From CAVPJC01 sp963705155 (GTDB lineage Bacteria > Chloroflexota > Anaerolineae > Anaerolineales > UBA4823), in the NCBI GenBank assembly GCA_963705155.1, contig CAVPJC010000018.1, forward strand, positions 186,001 through 250,000: 64,000 bases of DNA, written 5' to 3'. Position numbers and translations under genes: made by a program. The notes beneath the pieces were generated by a model. That model saw only the letters and a list, made by a program, of their open reading frames with translations, did not search any database and was not told the DNA's origin. Positions 26,758 to 35,857 of this stretch are shown piece by piece. The first letter of the stretch is position 1. The number at the start of each line of letters is the position of its first letter.

Positions 26758-27757
26758 TCAGCGTCCCGTCATTTGCTTCAGGCTTTCGGGATACCGGTCT
26801 CCCTGCACCGTGATCTTTGAGATGGCGCTCTCAATCTCCTGGAGATCGTCTGAGCCAAGTTCGACGGTCAGTGCGCCGATGTTCTCATCCAGGCGCTCGA
26901 GCTTCCGACTGCCTGGGATGGGAACAATCCACGGCTTCTGTGCGAGCAGCCAGGCGAGTGCGATCTGAGCCGGTGTTGCTCCCTTCTGTTCTCCAATCCG
27001 GGTAAGCAGATCAATCACCACCCGGTTTGCCTTGCGCGCCTCCGGGGTGTAGCGCGGTAGGCGGCTGCGGATATCAACACTGGCGAAGGTGGTGTTTTCG
27101 TCGATCTTTCCGGTGAGAAAGCCCCTGCCCAGCGGGCTGAAAGGCACAAAGCCGATCCCGAGTTCTTCGCATGCAGGCAGCACTTCCGCTTCAGTCTCTC
27201 GCCACCAGAGCGAGTATTCGCTCTGAACCGCGGTGACCGGCTGGACTGCATGGGCGCGCTTGATGGTTGCTGCGCCTGCTTCAGAAAGGCCAAAGTGTTT
27301 GACCTTGCCTTCCTGGATCAGGTCTTTGACTGCTCCCGCCACGTCTTCGATCGGCACGTTCGGGTCAACGCGGTGCTGATAAAACAAATCGATGGCCTCG
27401 ATCTTGAGCCGCTTGAGGGAGGCCTCGGCGACCCGTTTGATTTGCTCAGGCCGGCTATCCAGGCCAACCGCAGGAACTCGGCCCCCTGCCGGGATCGTGT
27501 TTGAACCCGAATTTAGTGGCGATCACCACATGCTCGCGGAAAGGAGAAAGCGCTTCACCGAGCAGTTCTTCGTTGGTGAATGGACCATAGACCTCAGCCG
27601 TATCGAAGAAAGTGATGCCACGCTCCAGCGCGGCATGGAGAAAAGTGATCATCTCCTGTTTGTCGGGAACCGGGCTCTCATCATGGCTCATCCGCATGCA
27701 GCCGAGCCCGAGAGCCGAGACTTGCAAGCCGCTGTTTCCGAGTTCTCGTTTTTTCAT
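26758..27757 (-). pseudogene. Aldo/keto reductase, frameshifted tandem copy
   Basis: Two frames of one AKR. The first (27757-27455) reads MKKRELGNSGLQVSALGLGC with FFDTAEVYGPFTNEELLGEA and VVIATKFGFKH, and stops soon after SSCG. The other frame continues LDSRPEQIKRVAEASLKRLK, then AIDLFYQHRVDPNVPIEDVA to the NADPH site KPWIVPIPGSRKLERLDENI. One indel near 27475 explains it. The repaired protein would be about 330 aa with all four catalytic residues (D, Y, K, H). It is a close paralogue of the next gene upstream (27868-28833) along its whole length, a tandem duplication in which only one copy is open. Confidence 0.85.
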
Positions 27758-27867
27758 TTTACAAACTCCTGTCTTTTCTTGATCGGATGATTTCTATGAT
27801 CCTTTTACTCTGGTGCTGCTTGATTCAGGCATCTGATTTCGATTCGAGAACAACACTCCGTACCGAA

Positions 27868-28833
27868 TCAATACCGGTTGCCGACCACCGTGATCTGTGA
27901 CATTGCTTTTTTGATTTCACTGAGATCATCTGGCGTAAATTCGATAGCCAACGCTCCGATGTTCTCATCGAGACGCTCAAGCTTGCGCGATCCTGGAATG
28001 GGCACGATCCAGGGTTTTTGCGCCAGCAGCCACGCCAATGCGATCTGCGCCGGAGTGCCACCCTTCTGGGCTGCGATCCGTTCCAGCAGATCAACCACAA
28101 TCCGGTTGGCTCGGATCGCCTCCGGCGTAAAGCGGGGATTGCGGCTGCGAATATCGGTGCTGTCAAAGGTTGTGCTCTCATCCACCTTGCCGGTCAGGTA
28201 ACCACGGCCCAGCGGACTGTAGGGCACAAAACCGATGCCGAGCTCCTCGCAGGTTGGCAGGACAGCCTCCTCAACGGCCCTCCACCAGAGAGAATACTCG
28301 CTTTGCACGGCAGCTACAGGTTGAACCGCATGGGCGCGGCGGATGGTATCGGCATCTGATTCGGAAAGCCCAAAGTGTTTAACCTTACCTGCCTGGATCA
28401 GGTCTTTCACCGCGCCAGCCACATCTTCGATGGGCACGCTTGGGTCGGGGCGGTGTTGGTAAAACAGATCAATCACCTCGACCCGCAAACGCTTGAGAGA
28501 AGCGTCAGCAACCCGGTTGATCTGCTCTGGCCGGCTATCCGGGCCAAACATGGGATGCGGACCCTTTTCAGGGCCATGTTTCCACCCGAACTTGGTGGCG
28601 ATCACCACTTGTCCCTTGAACGGCTCCAGCGCTTCGCCCACCAGTTCTTCGTTGGTGAAAGGACCGTAAACTTCCGCAGTATCGAAGAAGGTGATACCGC
28701 GCTCAACAGACGCGTGCAGGAACGTGATCATCTCTTGTTTATCAACCGGCCTGTCGCCAAAGCTCATCCGCATGCAGCCGAGCCCCAGGGCTGAAACTTC
28801 CAGCCCGCTGTTTCCAAGTTTACGTTTTTGCAT
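27868..28833 (-). CDS. Aldo/keto reductase (intact tandem copy)
   Basis: 321 aa. MQKRKLGNSGLEVSALGLGC, catalytic Asp/Tyr in FFDTAEVYGPFTNEELVGEA, Lys in VVIATKFGWKHG, His in LFYQHRPDPS, cofactor site WIVPIPGSRKLERLDENIGA. This branch (YajO/IolS/Tas-like) reduces small aldehydes and ketones with NADPH. It lies 70 bp downstream of the MerR-type regulator, which is probably its activator. The C-terminus is a few residues shorter than the paralogue downstream. Confidence 0.93.
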   Translation of the reverse strand: MQKRKLGNSGLEVSALGLGCMRMSFGDRPVDKQEMITFLHASVERGITFFDTAEVYGPFTNEELVGEALEPFKGQVVIATKFGWKHGPEKGPHPMFGPDSRPEQINRVADASLKRLRVEVIDLFYQHRPDPSVPIEDVAGAVKDLIQAGKVKHFGLSESDADTIRRAHAVQPVAAVQSEYSLWWRAVEEAVLPTCEELGIGFVPYSPLGRGYLTGKVDESTTFDSTDIRSRNPRFTPEAIRANRIVVDLLERIAAQKGGTPAQIALAWLLAQKPWIVPIPGSRKLERLDENIGALAIEFTPDDLSEIKKAMSQITVVGNRY

Positions 28834-28903
28834 TTTTTACTCCTATCTTGCTATCAGATAATTTCTGGAAATTGACCTTCACTTAAGCCCTGTATCATCC
28901 CCT

Positions 28904-29293
28904 CTATTCCTCTGTTTGAAGGATGCCTTTCTCTTTTTTCATAACGGCATTTTCATACACTTCAATTTTGTGTTCCAAAATATCCAGTGTTTTCTGCATT
29001 TCTTTCATCCTGGCTATAAGCAACTCTCGTTGCTCGGTCAGGATCTCTTTTCTGGCATCGATCGTATTGTCGCCCTGCTGCACCAGACCGACATACTCGA
29101 TCAGCACTTCAATGGGAAGCCCTGCGCTCCGCATGCACTTAATGAATTCGACCCGTCTTAGATCGAGTTCGTTATATTCCCGGATGCCGCTTTCGTTTCG
29201 GTTTACCGGTGGAATGAGGCCAATCCGTTCATAATAGCGCAGCGTATCGGACGAAATACCATATTGTTCACTGACTTCCATGATCTTCATCAT
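28904..29293 (-). CDS. MerR-family transcriptional regulator
   Basis: 129 aa. Winged helix-turn-helix MKIMEVSEQYGISSDTLRYY then ERIGLIPPVNRNESGIREYN, and a dimerisation coiled coil (LTEQRELLIARMKEMQKTLD). No metal-binding cysteine cluster is present near the C-terminus, and only one Cys occurs (FIKCMRSAGLP). This Cys is where NmlR/AdhR-type regulators of aldehyde and electrophile stress carry their reactive thiol. That group is usually linked to AKR or alcohol dehydrogenase genes, as here. It heads the redox series; its own promoter has the MerR-type long spacer. Confidence 0.9.
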   Translation of the reverse strand: MMKIMEVSEQYGISSDTLRYYERIGLIPPVNRNESGIREYNELDLRRVEFIKCMRSAGLPIEVLIEYVGLVQQGDNTIDARKEILTEQRELLIARMKEMQKTLDILEHKIEVYENAVMKKEKGILQTEE

Positions 29294-29307
29294 TCACCTC
29301 GAAGGAT

Positions 29308-29338
29308 AGTTTATCACCTGGAGTCAACTCCAAGTCAA
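29308..29338 (-). promoter_or_regulatory. MerR-type promoter with 19-bp spacer and operator dyad
   Basis: On the minus strand: -35 TTGACT, 19-nt spacer, -10 TAAACT, 14 bp before the MerR ATG. The spacer holds the dyad ACTTGGAGTTGACTCCAGGT. A 19-20 bp spacer with such a dyad is the hallmark of promoters activated by DNA untwisting by MerR proteins. The site probably controls merR itself and the AKR genes behind it. Confidence 0.85.
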
Positions 29339-29429
29339 GGGTTTTTATCGAAGTCATTGAAGCTGTCTCATGAGACGCTGGTGCACGTCGTGATATCGCG
29401 AACCAAAGATGCCAGTATAAACATTATTC

Positions 29430-29948
29430 CTATGTCGAGATGAGCCCCCTGTAATTGAGATGGATATAGCGCCGGGTAGTGGATGCAATCCACTTCCAGT
29501 GCAATGCAAGATGTACAATCATAAGAATCGTCCACGCAATTCCAAACACCACATGCAGGCGATCTGGAACCCTCACCCTATAAAGGTCATCGCCAAACTG
29601 GAGCGCCCATCCTATCGCACCGAATACGTTGGTTGTGATAAAGGTAATCCACATGATCCGATCTACAATCCGATTAGCGCGGAGCTTTTCCGGCATCTCA
29701 CGGAGCGGGCGTCCGCGCAAGGCCTTGAGCCAACCCCAGTGCCAGACGATGTGCACAACGATACCGGCGAGGCCCACCATGCCAAAACAGATATGGGCAG
29801 CGATCCACCCGCTGCGGGGAAGGCCCAGAAAGATAATCTCCAATTTGTGGGGGATAACGAGCCATAAAAGAAAGCCTGTTATGGTTGTCATCAGAAGAGC
29901 CACAAAGATGGTCACATCGAGCCAGAAGTTACGTTCAGTCTTTTTCAT
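29430..29948 (-). CDS. DUF4405-like four-helix membrane protein
   Basis: 172 aa with four membrane segments: VTIFVALLMTTITGFLLWLV, WIAAHICFGMVGLAGIVVHI, IMWITFITTNVFGAIGWALQ and LHVVFGIAWTILMIVHLALH. Histidines (AAHICFG, VVHIVWHWGW, LHVVFG, VHLALHWKW) sit where cytochrome b561/DUF4405 proteins coordinate haem. A small b-type cytochrome of the inner membrane is therefore possible but unproven. Ribosome site AGGAGGTAATAAAATC. It is 60 bp downstream of the next membrane gene. Confidence 0.7.
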   Translation of the reverse strand: MKKTERNFWLDVTIFVALLMTTITGFLLWLVIPHKLEIIFLGLPRSGWIAAHICFGMVGLAGIVVHIVWHWGWLKALRGRPLREMPEKLRANRIVDRIMWITFITTNVFGAIGWALQFGDDLYRVRVPDRLHVVFGIAWTILMIVHLALHWKWIASTTRRYIHLNYRGLIST

Positions 29949-30008
29949 GATTTTATTACCTCCTGATTGGTGCGGCGTCCGCGAGAATACTTCTTGACCT
30001 GCCGGCTT

Positions 30009-30677
30009 TTACAGAAAAAGTTTTAAAGCTTTGGCGATGATCTGAATCCCGTATGGGACGAGTGCAATCGCCATCAGGATAGAGGCACTCAGATTAATGA
30101 TTTCAAGACCATCCGGGGTGGCTACCAGCAACACGCCGATCAAGAACAATATGCTTTGCCAGCGAGGAAAAGTGTTGGTCTTGAGTAAGGCAACGGTTTG
30201 AATGGCAAAGCCAATTGGCAGGAGCACAATGCCCCACAGCAATACCAACCAGCCCTGTTTTGTAAACATAGCCAATACACCCGGCATGATTTGGGCGAAT
30301 ACTTTTTCTGGTAGCGTGTCAAAAGCACTCATGGTCAGGCATAACGCGCCTTTATCCGCTGCCAGAGCAATTGCGCCCAAAATGGCTACCCCGGCGCCCA
30401 AAAAACCAGCCCAGGCGCCAGAGCTGCGATCCAGTAAATGCATAAACTGCAGGGCGACCACAATGAGAAGGGGAGTACTCAACGTGACCAACACGTGTCC
30501 GAACTGCAAGAGCTCATTCCCGTGGGCTCTGAGTATCATCTCTTCTGGACCAAGCAGGTGAGGTTGCAGTAAACCTGGGTGGACCGCAAAGGCAAAGATA
30601 AACAGCAATGGGAAGATGATGAAGGCCAGGCCTGTGCCAATTTGTTTCATTTGTTTCAAGAAAATGTTTTCGTTCAT
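30009..30677 (-). CDS. Six-helix membrane protein of unknown function
   Basis: 222 aa. Hydrophobic segments near residues 13-33 (GTGLAFIIFPLLFIFAFAVH), 58-80, 88-108, 133-160 and 172-215. It has a conserved-looking region HPGLLQPHLLGPEEMILRAH after the first helix. I do not recognise the family; the layout resembles the DUF4386-type proteins found in units A-D. The ribosome site AAGGAGTCAGTCAA is good. It is divergently transcribed from the TetR-type regulator across a 151-bp intergenic region, so it is a probable target. Confidence 0.65.
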   Translation of the reverse strand: MNENIFLKQMKQIGTGLAFIIFPLLFIFAFAVHPGLLQPHLLGPEEMILRAHGNELLQFGHVLVTLSTPLLIVVALQFMHLLDRSSGAWAGFLGAGVAILGAIALAADKGALCLTMSAFDTLPEKVFAQIMPGVLAMFTKQGWLVLLWGIVLLPIGFAIQTVALLKTNTFPRWQSILFLIGVLLVATPDGLEIINLSASILMAIALVPYGIQIIAKALKLFL

Positions 30678-30778
30678 TTGACTGACTCCTTGAGATGGTT
30701 ACCCCACAAGGGATATAATTTTGATATCAACATTATCCTGACCAGACATTGTTTTGACAATCTACAATCATCCCAAAA

Positions 30779-30794
30779 TGTCCCTTAATGGACA
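30779..30794. promoter_or_regulatory. Dyad TGTCC-n6-GGACA between divergent genes
   Basis: TGTCCCTTAATGGACA lies 34 bp before the TetR-type start and about 100 bp before the divergent membrane gene. Its position fits an autoregulatory operator. Only one copy was seen. Confidence 0.4.
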
Positions 30795-30828
30795 TACAAG
30801 GCGATTTGTGCACAAACGAGGCAATCCA

Positions 30829-31428
30829 ATGACCGAACAAAGGCAGGACCGTCGCTCTCAACGCACGCAACAAGCGTTAATGGATGCACTGATTGCGTTG
30901 TTGGCTGTTAAGCATTACAACGATATTTCCATAAACGATATTATTGACCGTGCAAACGTCGGACGTTCCACTTTCTACGCCCATTACCAGGCCAAGGATG
31001 ATTTGTTGAAAAGTGGTTTTGAACGCGTGCTGGATATGCTGATCCACCAAATCAATACCAGTGAAGGCGAGCAAGGTTTGCGATTAGATACCACGCAATT
31101 TTTTCGCCATGCCCAGGGACATTATGAAATTTATCGGACGCTGGTCTGGGGATCCGGTTTTGATGTGCTTACCAAAGATGGGCATGCAGCCCTCAGCGCG
31201 AAGTTTCAGGAGAGTTTTACCCGGCTCCTGTCAGGAAGGCCGCAGCCGTCCATCCCGCTGGCCGTCCTGTCTTACTCGGTGGCGGGAACTCTGCTCATCC
31301 TGCTTAAGTGGTGGCTTGACAACAAGATGCCTTACTCACCAGAATATATGGATGAAATCTTTCAACAGCTGGTCATGTCGAGCGCCCGAAAACTATTGGG
31401 ATTAACAGAAAATACCCCCAACACATAA
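30829..31428 (+). CDS. TetR/AcrR-family regulator
   Basis: 199 aa. N-terminal helix-turn-helix QALMDALIALLAVKHYNDIS, INDIIDRANVGRSTFYAHYQ, AKDDLLKSGF is typical TetR. The C-terminal ligand domain contains the hydrophobic segment LAVLSYSVAGTLLILLKWWL, common in the TetR_C group that pairs with membrane or efflux genes. The start MTEQRQD is chosen for GAGG 8 nt upstream; 25 more codons are open before it. It probably represses the divergent membrane genes at 29.4-30.7 kb. Confidence 0.88.
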   Translation: MTEQRQDRRSQRTQQALMDALIALLAVKHYNDISINDIIDRANVGRSTFYAHYQAKDDLLKSGFERVLDMLIHQINTSEGEQGLRLDTTQFFRHAQGHYEIYRTLVWGSGFDVLTKDGHAALSAKFQESFTRLLSGRPQPSIPLAVLSYSVAGTLLILLKWWLDNKMPYSPEYMDEIFQQLVMSSARKLLGLTENTPNT

Positions 31429-31490
31429 TGCGTTCAGAATTACATTCACATGCCGGCGTGCGTTTCCGAGCGGTTGGACGCAGCGCTATG

Positions 31491-32426
31491 TCAGGAATTG
31501 TCGCTGTGTTCCACCGTAATGACCACATTTCCCTTTTTATGCCCTTTGTCCACATAGCTGTGAGCCTCGGCCATCTGTTCCAGCGGATAACGTCTGTCAA
31601 TGACAGGCTTAAACTTTCCCGCCTCTACCAGATCTTTGAGCAAGGCTAAATCATCCAGACGCACCCTGGGTGATCCATCATCGACCGTTACGTGTTTGCC
31701 GTTTGGGGTCAGCGCCTTTTGGCACTGGAATTTTGCTTTTCTCTTTCCTACGGCGTTCAGGATAAGATCATAACACTCGCCTGTGTTCGTAAAATCCTCT
31801 TTTGTGTAGTCAATGACGGCACCGGCTCCCAGAGATTTCACCAATTCGAGATTTGCAGTGCTGCATACCCCGCTAACTTCTGCCCCGTAGTACCTGGCAA
31901 GCTGCACGGCGGAAGTACCGACCGCTCCGGAGGCGCCATAGATCAGTACTTTTTGTCCGCGTTGGATATTTCCTTTTTTTAGAAAATGCAAGGCGATAAG
32001 CCCACCATAAGGAACCGCCGCGGCTTCTTCATAACTCACACTGGCAGGTTTGATTGCCAACATTCCATTTGCAGGCATACACTTGTACTCGGCATACGCG
32101 CCAAAAGCAGGGGTGATGTCCCAACCAAATACCTGGTCGCCCTTTGTGAATGTTTTTACATTTTCGCCGACCAATTCGACTTCTCCAGCGAACACAATCC
32201 CGAGTACAGGCTGTCTCGGTTTTCTGAAGCCGAGCGCCAGTCCCATCATAAGACCCATCGGGCGCCAAACAGGAAGTTTAAAACTTCGAACGATACAGTC
32301 GCTTGCTGTGACTGCCGTCGCGAAGATTTTTACGAGAACCTCATTGTTTTTGGGGGCAGGTTTTTCCACCTCTCTGAGCTGAAGACCATCCGGTGCTCCG
32401 TATTTTGTGCAAACCATTGCTTTCAT
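31491..32426 (-). CDS. NAD(P)-dependent medium-chain dehydrogenase (quinone-reductase type), unit A
   Basis: 311 aa. MKAMVCTKYGAPDGLQLREV then a GroES-like domain and a Rossmann domain with GQKVLIYGASGAVGTSAVQL. The zinc-ligand cysteines and the structural four-Cys lobe of alcohol dehydrogenases are absent, so it belongs with the zinc-less quinone oxidoreductase/zeta-crystallin branch. The C-terminal hallmark is RRYPLEQMAEAHSYVDKGHK, then KGNVVITV. It is the last gene of unit A. Three full paralogues occur at 41488, 49799 and 57609, plus a remnant at 63605. Electron acceptor unknown. Confidence 0.92.
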   Translation of the reverse strand: MKAMVCTKYGAPDGLQLREVEKPAPKNNEVLVKIFATAVTASDCIVRSFKLPVWRPMGLMMGLALGFRKPRQPVLGIVFAGEVELVGENVKTFTKGDQVFGWDITPAFGAYAEYKCMPANGMLAIKPASVSYEEAAAVPYGGLIALHFLKKGNIQRGQKVLIYGASGAVGTSAVQLARYYGAEVSGVCSTANLELVKSLGAGAVIDYTKEDFTNTGECYDLILNAVGKRKAKFQCQKALTPNGKHVTVDDGSPRVRLDDLALLKDLVEAGKFKPVIDRRYPLEQMAEAHSYVDKGHKKGNVVITVEHSDNS

Positions 32427-32493
32427 TTTGATGCCTTTCCTTTGAGTTTATCGTTTAGATGACCTGCTTTAAGAGCGAGAAACCTTGGCGCGT

Positions 32494-32952
32494 TCACGCC
32501 CGTGTCGACCAAGATGAGTTAGCACCCATGTGCTGCCTTTTACACACATAACCTGTTGCGATTCCAAGGGCCAGGATCCGGATCAGATTGAAGGTTGTGC
32601 CGATGATGAAGTACCGCAAGACATTATTTGTCGCGTAAAAACTTGATGGACCTCCAATCAGGATGGTGACAAGGATCAGAACAATCAAGCTGAGGATTAC
32701 AGATTTAAGCATTGGATCCTGTGCTGGAATCCTGTCAAAGAAACGCAGCAAAAAATAACTGACCCACAACCCAATGATCAAACCGCCGATCAAGGATTCA
32801 AGCAGCATTGGATAATAAGAAATGGACATGGCAGCCCGGTATTCCGCCGCAATGGCGGTTCGCGAGATTGCAAAGTTAGCCAGCCAGAAGGCCAGGCCTC
32901 CCACCAGGGTCAGCACCAATGCCTTTTTCCAGGTTCCTTTTGAGTTTTTCAT
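32494..32952 (-). CDS. Four-helix membrane protein, unknown
   Basis: 152 aa, helices at ALVLTLVGGLAFWLANFAIS, YPMLLESLIGGLIIGLWVSY, SVILSLIVLILVTILIGGPS and LRYFIIGTTFNLIRILALGI. The C-terminal tail is polar (CKRQHMGANSSWSTRA). I do not recognise a family. It lies 14 bp after the DUF4386 gene and 67 bp before the dehydrogenase, so it belongs to the unit A operon. Confidence 0.65.
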   Translation of the reverse strand: MKNSKGTWKKALVLTLVGGLAFWLANFAISRTAIAAEYRAAMSISYYPMLLESLIGGLIIGLWVSYFLLRFFDRIPAQDPMLKSVILSLIVLILVTILIGGPSSFYATNNVLRYFIIGTTFNLIRILALGIATGYVCKRQHMGANSSWSTRA

Positions 32953-32966
32953 CTTTACTCTTTACT

Positions 32967-33653
32967 TTATAGAGGATTTTCTGGTAAGCGGGGTTTCACG
33001 GCCTTGATGGAAAGCCACAAAGCCAGGGAAACCTCAGCAATAAAACTGATCACCAGACAGGGATAAGCGATGATCCCAAGATCAGGGAGGATCAAACGCT
33101 GGCAGACATATATGAATTGACAAATGCCATCTGCGATCAACAGCACCCCGAGGATCTTTGGTAGAAAGCCCGACTTCAGGACCAGATAACCGAGGGGAAA
33201 GAGCCAGACCCCATAAGGCACCTGGGCGATATAGACCCCATTTTTGTATAAACTGACAAAAAACACCGCCAGCGCCTGCACTTGATCTGGCTGGAAGGTC
33301 TGGATGGTTACTGCCCCGTTCAATATCACCAGGCTGGCAAACAGGCACAGCGAGCTGAATAACCAGACGGCAAAACCGGCGACATTAAAAAGCAGGAAAA
33401 GCAATGCCAGGTCTTTATTCACCGGTTTCAATAGCACGTACAAAGCCCAGGCTGCTAAAAGGAAAAGAACGACCGAAAACAGGTTGATCACAAAACCGAT
33501 GCGGAATTGAAACGCATGGGTCAGGATGTGATTGACAGTGACCGGCGCTTCCACGAACACAAATTTTCCAAATAAATTGGCGACAACCGAGGTGATCACG
33601 TAAAGCAAATACAGCAGTCCGGCAGTTCTGGCGATTTTAGATGTTGAATTCAT
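32967..33653 (-). CDS. DUF4386-family membrane protein, unit A
   Basis: 228 aa, six hydrophobic helices. Family pattern: TARTAGLLYLLYVITSVVAN-like opening (here IARTAGLLYLLYVITSVVAN), ALYVLLKPVNKDLALLFLLF, and the closing half GYLVLKSGFLPKILGVLLIA. It aligns in layout with the protein at 58608 (LKPVNKTTASLMVIFYLV, FRSGFLPRILGIFLM). Function unknown. The start overlaps the end of the upstream gene by 17 bp, suggesting translational coupling. Confidence 0.85.
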   Translation of the reverse strand: MNSTSKIARTAGLLYLLYVITSVVANLFGKFVFVEAPVTVNHILTHAFQFRIGFVINLFSVVLFLLAAWALYVLLKPVNKDLALLFLLFNVAGFAVWLFSSLCLFASLVILNGAVTIQTFQPDQVQALAVFFVSLYKNGVYIAQVPYGVWLFPLGYLVLKSGFLPKILGVLLIADGICQFIYVCQRLILPDLGIIAYPCLVISFIAEVSLALWLSIKAVKPRLPENPL

Positions 33654-34089
33654 TTCTTTCTCCTTTAAGGAATAAGGAATAGCCTGATAAGCTAATGCCC
33701 GTAATATAAAGAATGGTCTGGACCAGGTTCACCTGCCAGCGTCCATTCCCGATGTAGGATGAAGCGAAAAATGCCATCACTTCAATAAATCCGATCACAC
33801 CCGCTAATAACCAGAAAGCCCATATTTGTCCCGCGACCAGGTTCTTGCGGATCAGCGGCCAGGTCAGCACCGAGATCATCAGCGAGCAGGAGTTGTACAG
33901 GATCGTGAAACAATTCAGCGATGCAATCGTTTTGGCGCTAAGGGCGGCAATTTCAGCTTCCGAAAAAGAAGCTACCTGCAATATTGGGGAGTCTTTCCTG
34001 AGCACGATGACATAGCACAATATGACAAGGGCGAGGAAAAAGTTGATGGCGCACCAAATTGAAAGAGCATTCGAACCTGTTTTTAACAT
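33637..34089 (-). CDS. Four-helix membrane protein, unknown, unit A
   Basis: 150 aa with helices ALSIWCAINFFLALVILCYV, NCFTILYNSCSLMISVLTWP, WAFWLLAGVIGFIEVMAFFA and LVQTILYITGISLSGYSLFL. No family recognised. The stop region (GGAGAAAGAAATG) supplies the ribosome site of the DUF4386 gene that follows. Ends KGERNEFNI. Confidence 0.65.
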   Translation of the reverse strand: MLKTGSNALSIWCAINFFLALVILCYVIVLRKDSPILQVASFSEAEIAALSAKTIASLNCFTILYNSCSLMISVLTWPLIRKNLVAGQIWAFWLLAGVIGFIEVMAFFASSYIGNGRWQVNLVQTILYITGISLSGYSLFLKGERNEFNI

Positions 34090-34209
34090 TTTGCTATCTC
34101 CATATAGTGTGGAGTGTCCGCTTTTTGGATCTATTCCGCGATGATTTCCTTGCAGGTGAGCGGGAGAGAACGGGGGGTTTATGCTCTCCCTTGCCTCGAT
34201 ATTGCAGAT

Positions 34210-34971
34210 CTATGCCGCGCTCAACAACTCGTACGGCGCTGTTTTCGCAGGCAGAGAAGCGACTGCCGATGGATTGAATCCTTTGACGATCAGCCAAACC
34301 GCCAGAACCAATTCCTGCAAAAAAATGGGGAACGCCAGGGGAATGTAGCTGGTAATAGGGTTACCGCTGAACAGCGACGACACGCACGCGATCGTCAGGG
34401 AGGTGATCGCGGCGATACCGAAGCCCGACAGCCATCGGGGAATGAGCCGTGACTGGAAGAACAGGTAGTTGTACATGAAGCTACCCACGCAGAAGGCGAA
34501 CACCCCAAGCAGCGACGCGGCCCAGAGGCGTACGCTCACCAACGAATTGCCGATAGCCTGAAGCGACGCATGATCGGCAACCCCCGTTGCTGCGAACTGC
34601 TGGCTGAGTTTCAGCAGGGCCAGCAGACTCATGACGCCGACCATGTAGAAGGCAGCCTCCAGAGTTCTGAAGACAACAGATCCAAGGGCCAGACCCGCAT
34701 TCGCCCGCTTCATGACCGGATACATCGCGATGGCTATGCCGGCACATGCAAAGGCGGAGACGATCTTGGCAAGTGCTCCCGCAGCCACCAGGTCGGCATG
34801 TGCGGAGAGCTGGATGAGATAGTCCGTACCAGTCAGACCAGGTGTGAGTGCATCACCCACGAAAGTGGCGACTGTCGCAATGATGAAAATCACGCCTGTA
34901 ATGACCGAAATCTTACGAAATGAAAGTTTTACACTTGGATCTATTCCGGTAGTCGATTTGTTTGTGTTCAT
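34210..34971 (-). CDS. DUF4386-family membrane protein with ELLSAA tail, unit A
   Basis: 253 aa. After a polar N-terminus, helices include KISVITGVIFIIATVATFVG, AKIVSAFACAGIAIAMYPVM and LWAASLLGVFAFCVGSFMYN. The DUF4386 motif region is FFQSRLIPRWLSGFGIAAIT, and the end is VLAVWLIVKGFNPSAVASLP then AKTAPYELLSAA. Start MNTNKSTTG (ribosome site AAGGAAAAGAAAA); the frame is open 24 codons further up. It is a paralogue of the next gene upstream (35080) and of 59419. Confidence 0.85.
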   Translation of the reverse strand: MNTNKSTTGIDPSVKLSFRKISVITGVIFIIATVATFVGDALTPGLTGTDYLIQLSAHADLVAAGALAKIVSAFACAGIAIAMYPVMKRANAGLALGSVVFRTLEAAFYMVGVMSLLALLKLSQQFAATGVADHASLQAIGNSLVSVRLWAASLLGVFAFCVGSFMYNYLFFQSRLIPRWLSGFGIAAITSLTIACVSSLFSGNPITSYIPLAFPIFLQELVLAVWLIVKGFNPSAVASLPAKTAPYELLSAA

Positions 34972-35079
34972 TTTTCTTTTCCTTATTTGAACGCTATGGA
35001 TAAGTTTGATTGAGTTGGACTTGGATGAAACAATGATTGCCATCCTATTGTTTCCGCTTTTCCCCCCTATATAGCAAAT

Positions 35080-35808
35080 CTATGCCGCGCTCAGCAGCTC
35101 GTTCGTGGCTGTTTTCGCAGACAGAGAAGCGACTACCGGTGGATTGACCCCTTTCGCAATCAGCCAGACCGCGAAAACCATCTCCTGCGGGAATATCGGC
35201 AGACTGAGAAGCATCTGCACGGTACCGAAACCGGGGATGACATGGAGCATGACCAGTACGCCGCCGATGGTGACCAGGGTAATGCCAACCAATCCCCAGA
35301 CGGAGAGCCAGCGCGGGACAAGCCGGTATTGATAAAAGACGGCATAATACATCAGGGCGCCGATGCACCAGAGCAGCAGCGCGGCGCCATTGCTCAGCCA
35401 CGCGTCTCCGGCTTTGATGATGGCGCCGATGGTCTGGAAGTAGGTCGCGTCTGACGCGCTGGCTTTGACAAATTCCTGGCTCAAGGCCAGCAGGCCAATG
35501 GTGAGAACCCCGCCCAGGATTTCGAGTATGCCTTCGGCTACCCTGAATCCAACCACCCCGATTGCCAGGCCTGCACTGTATTTTTTCATGAGCGGGTAGA
35601 GAGCCAGGCCAATCCCGGCGCAGGCGACACCCATCAGGAATACGAGGAAAGTCGCAATCATGATCTGGCTCTCATTGGCTGATATCTTGGTCAGATAGTC
35701 TGGCGCATCCAGGATGGGTTTATTAAGGATGGCGGCAATGGTGCCTGTTACGGTCCCGATGATAAAAAGCCCGCCTACAATCACCGCATACATTCTGTTT
35801 GAGTTCAT
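35080..35808 (-). CDS. DUF4386-family membrane protein with ELLSAA tail, unit A
   Basis: 242 aa. MNSNRMYAVIVGGLFIIGTV, GIGLALYPLMKKYSAGLAIG, FYQYRLVPRWLSVWGLVGIT and VFAVWLIAKGVNPPVVASLS, then AKTATNELLSAA. Seven helices; family function unknown. It follows the small-protein gene by 49 bp. Its last about 50 bp are near-identical to the 3' end of the gene downstream (34210), suggesting tandem duplication or gene conversion. Confidence 0.85.
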   Translation of the reverse strand: MNSNRMYAVIVGGLFIIGTVTGTIAAILNKPILDAPDYLTKISANESQIMIATFLVFLMGVACAGIGLALYPLMKKYSAGLAIGVVGFRVAEGILEILGGVLTIGLLALSQEFVKASASDATYFQTIGAIIKAGDAWLSNGAALLLWCIGALMYYAVFYQYRLVPRWLSVWGLVGITLVTIGGVLVMLHVIPGFGTVQMLLSLPIFPQEMVFAVWLIAKGVNPPVVASLSAKTATNELLSAA

Positions 35809-35857
35809 TTTTTATCTCCTATGGGTTGATTTTTTTACTGACGCTGTTTAAGCCAAT

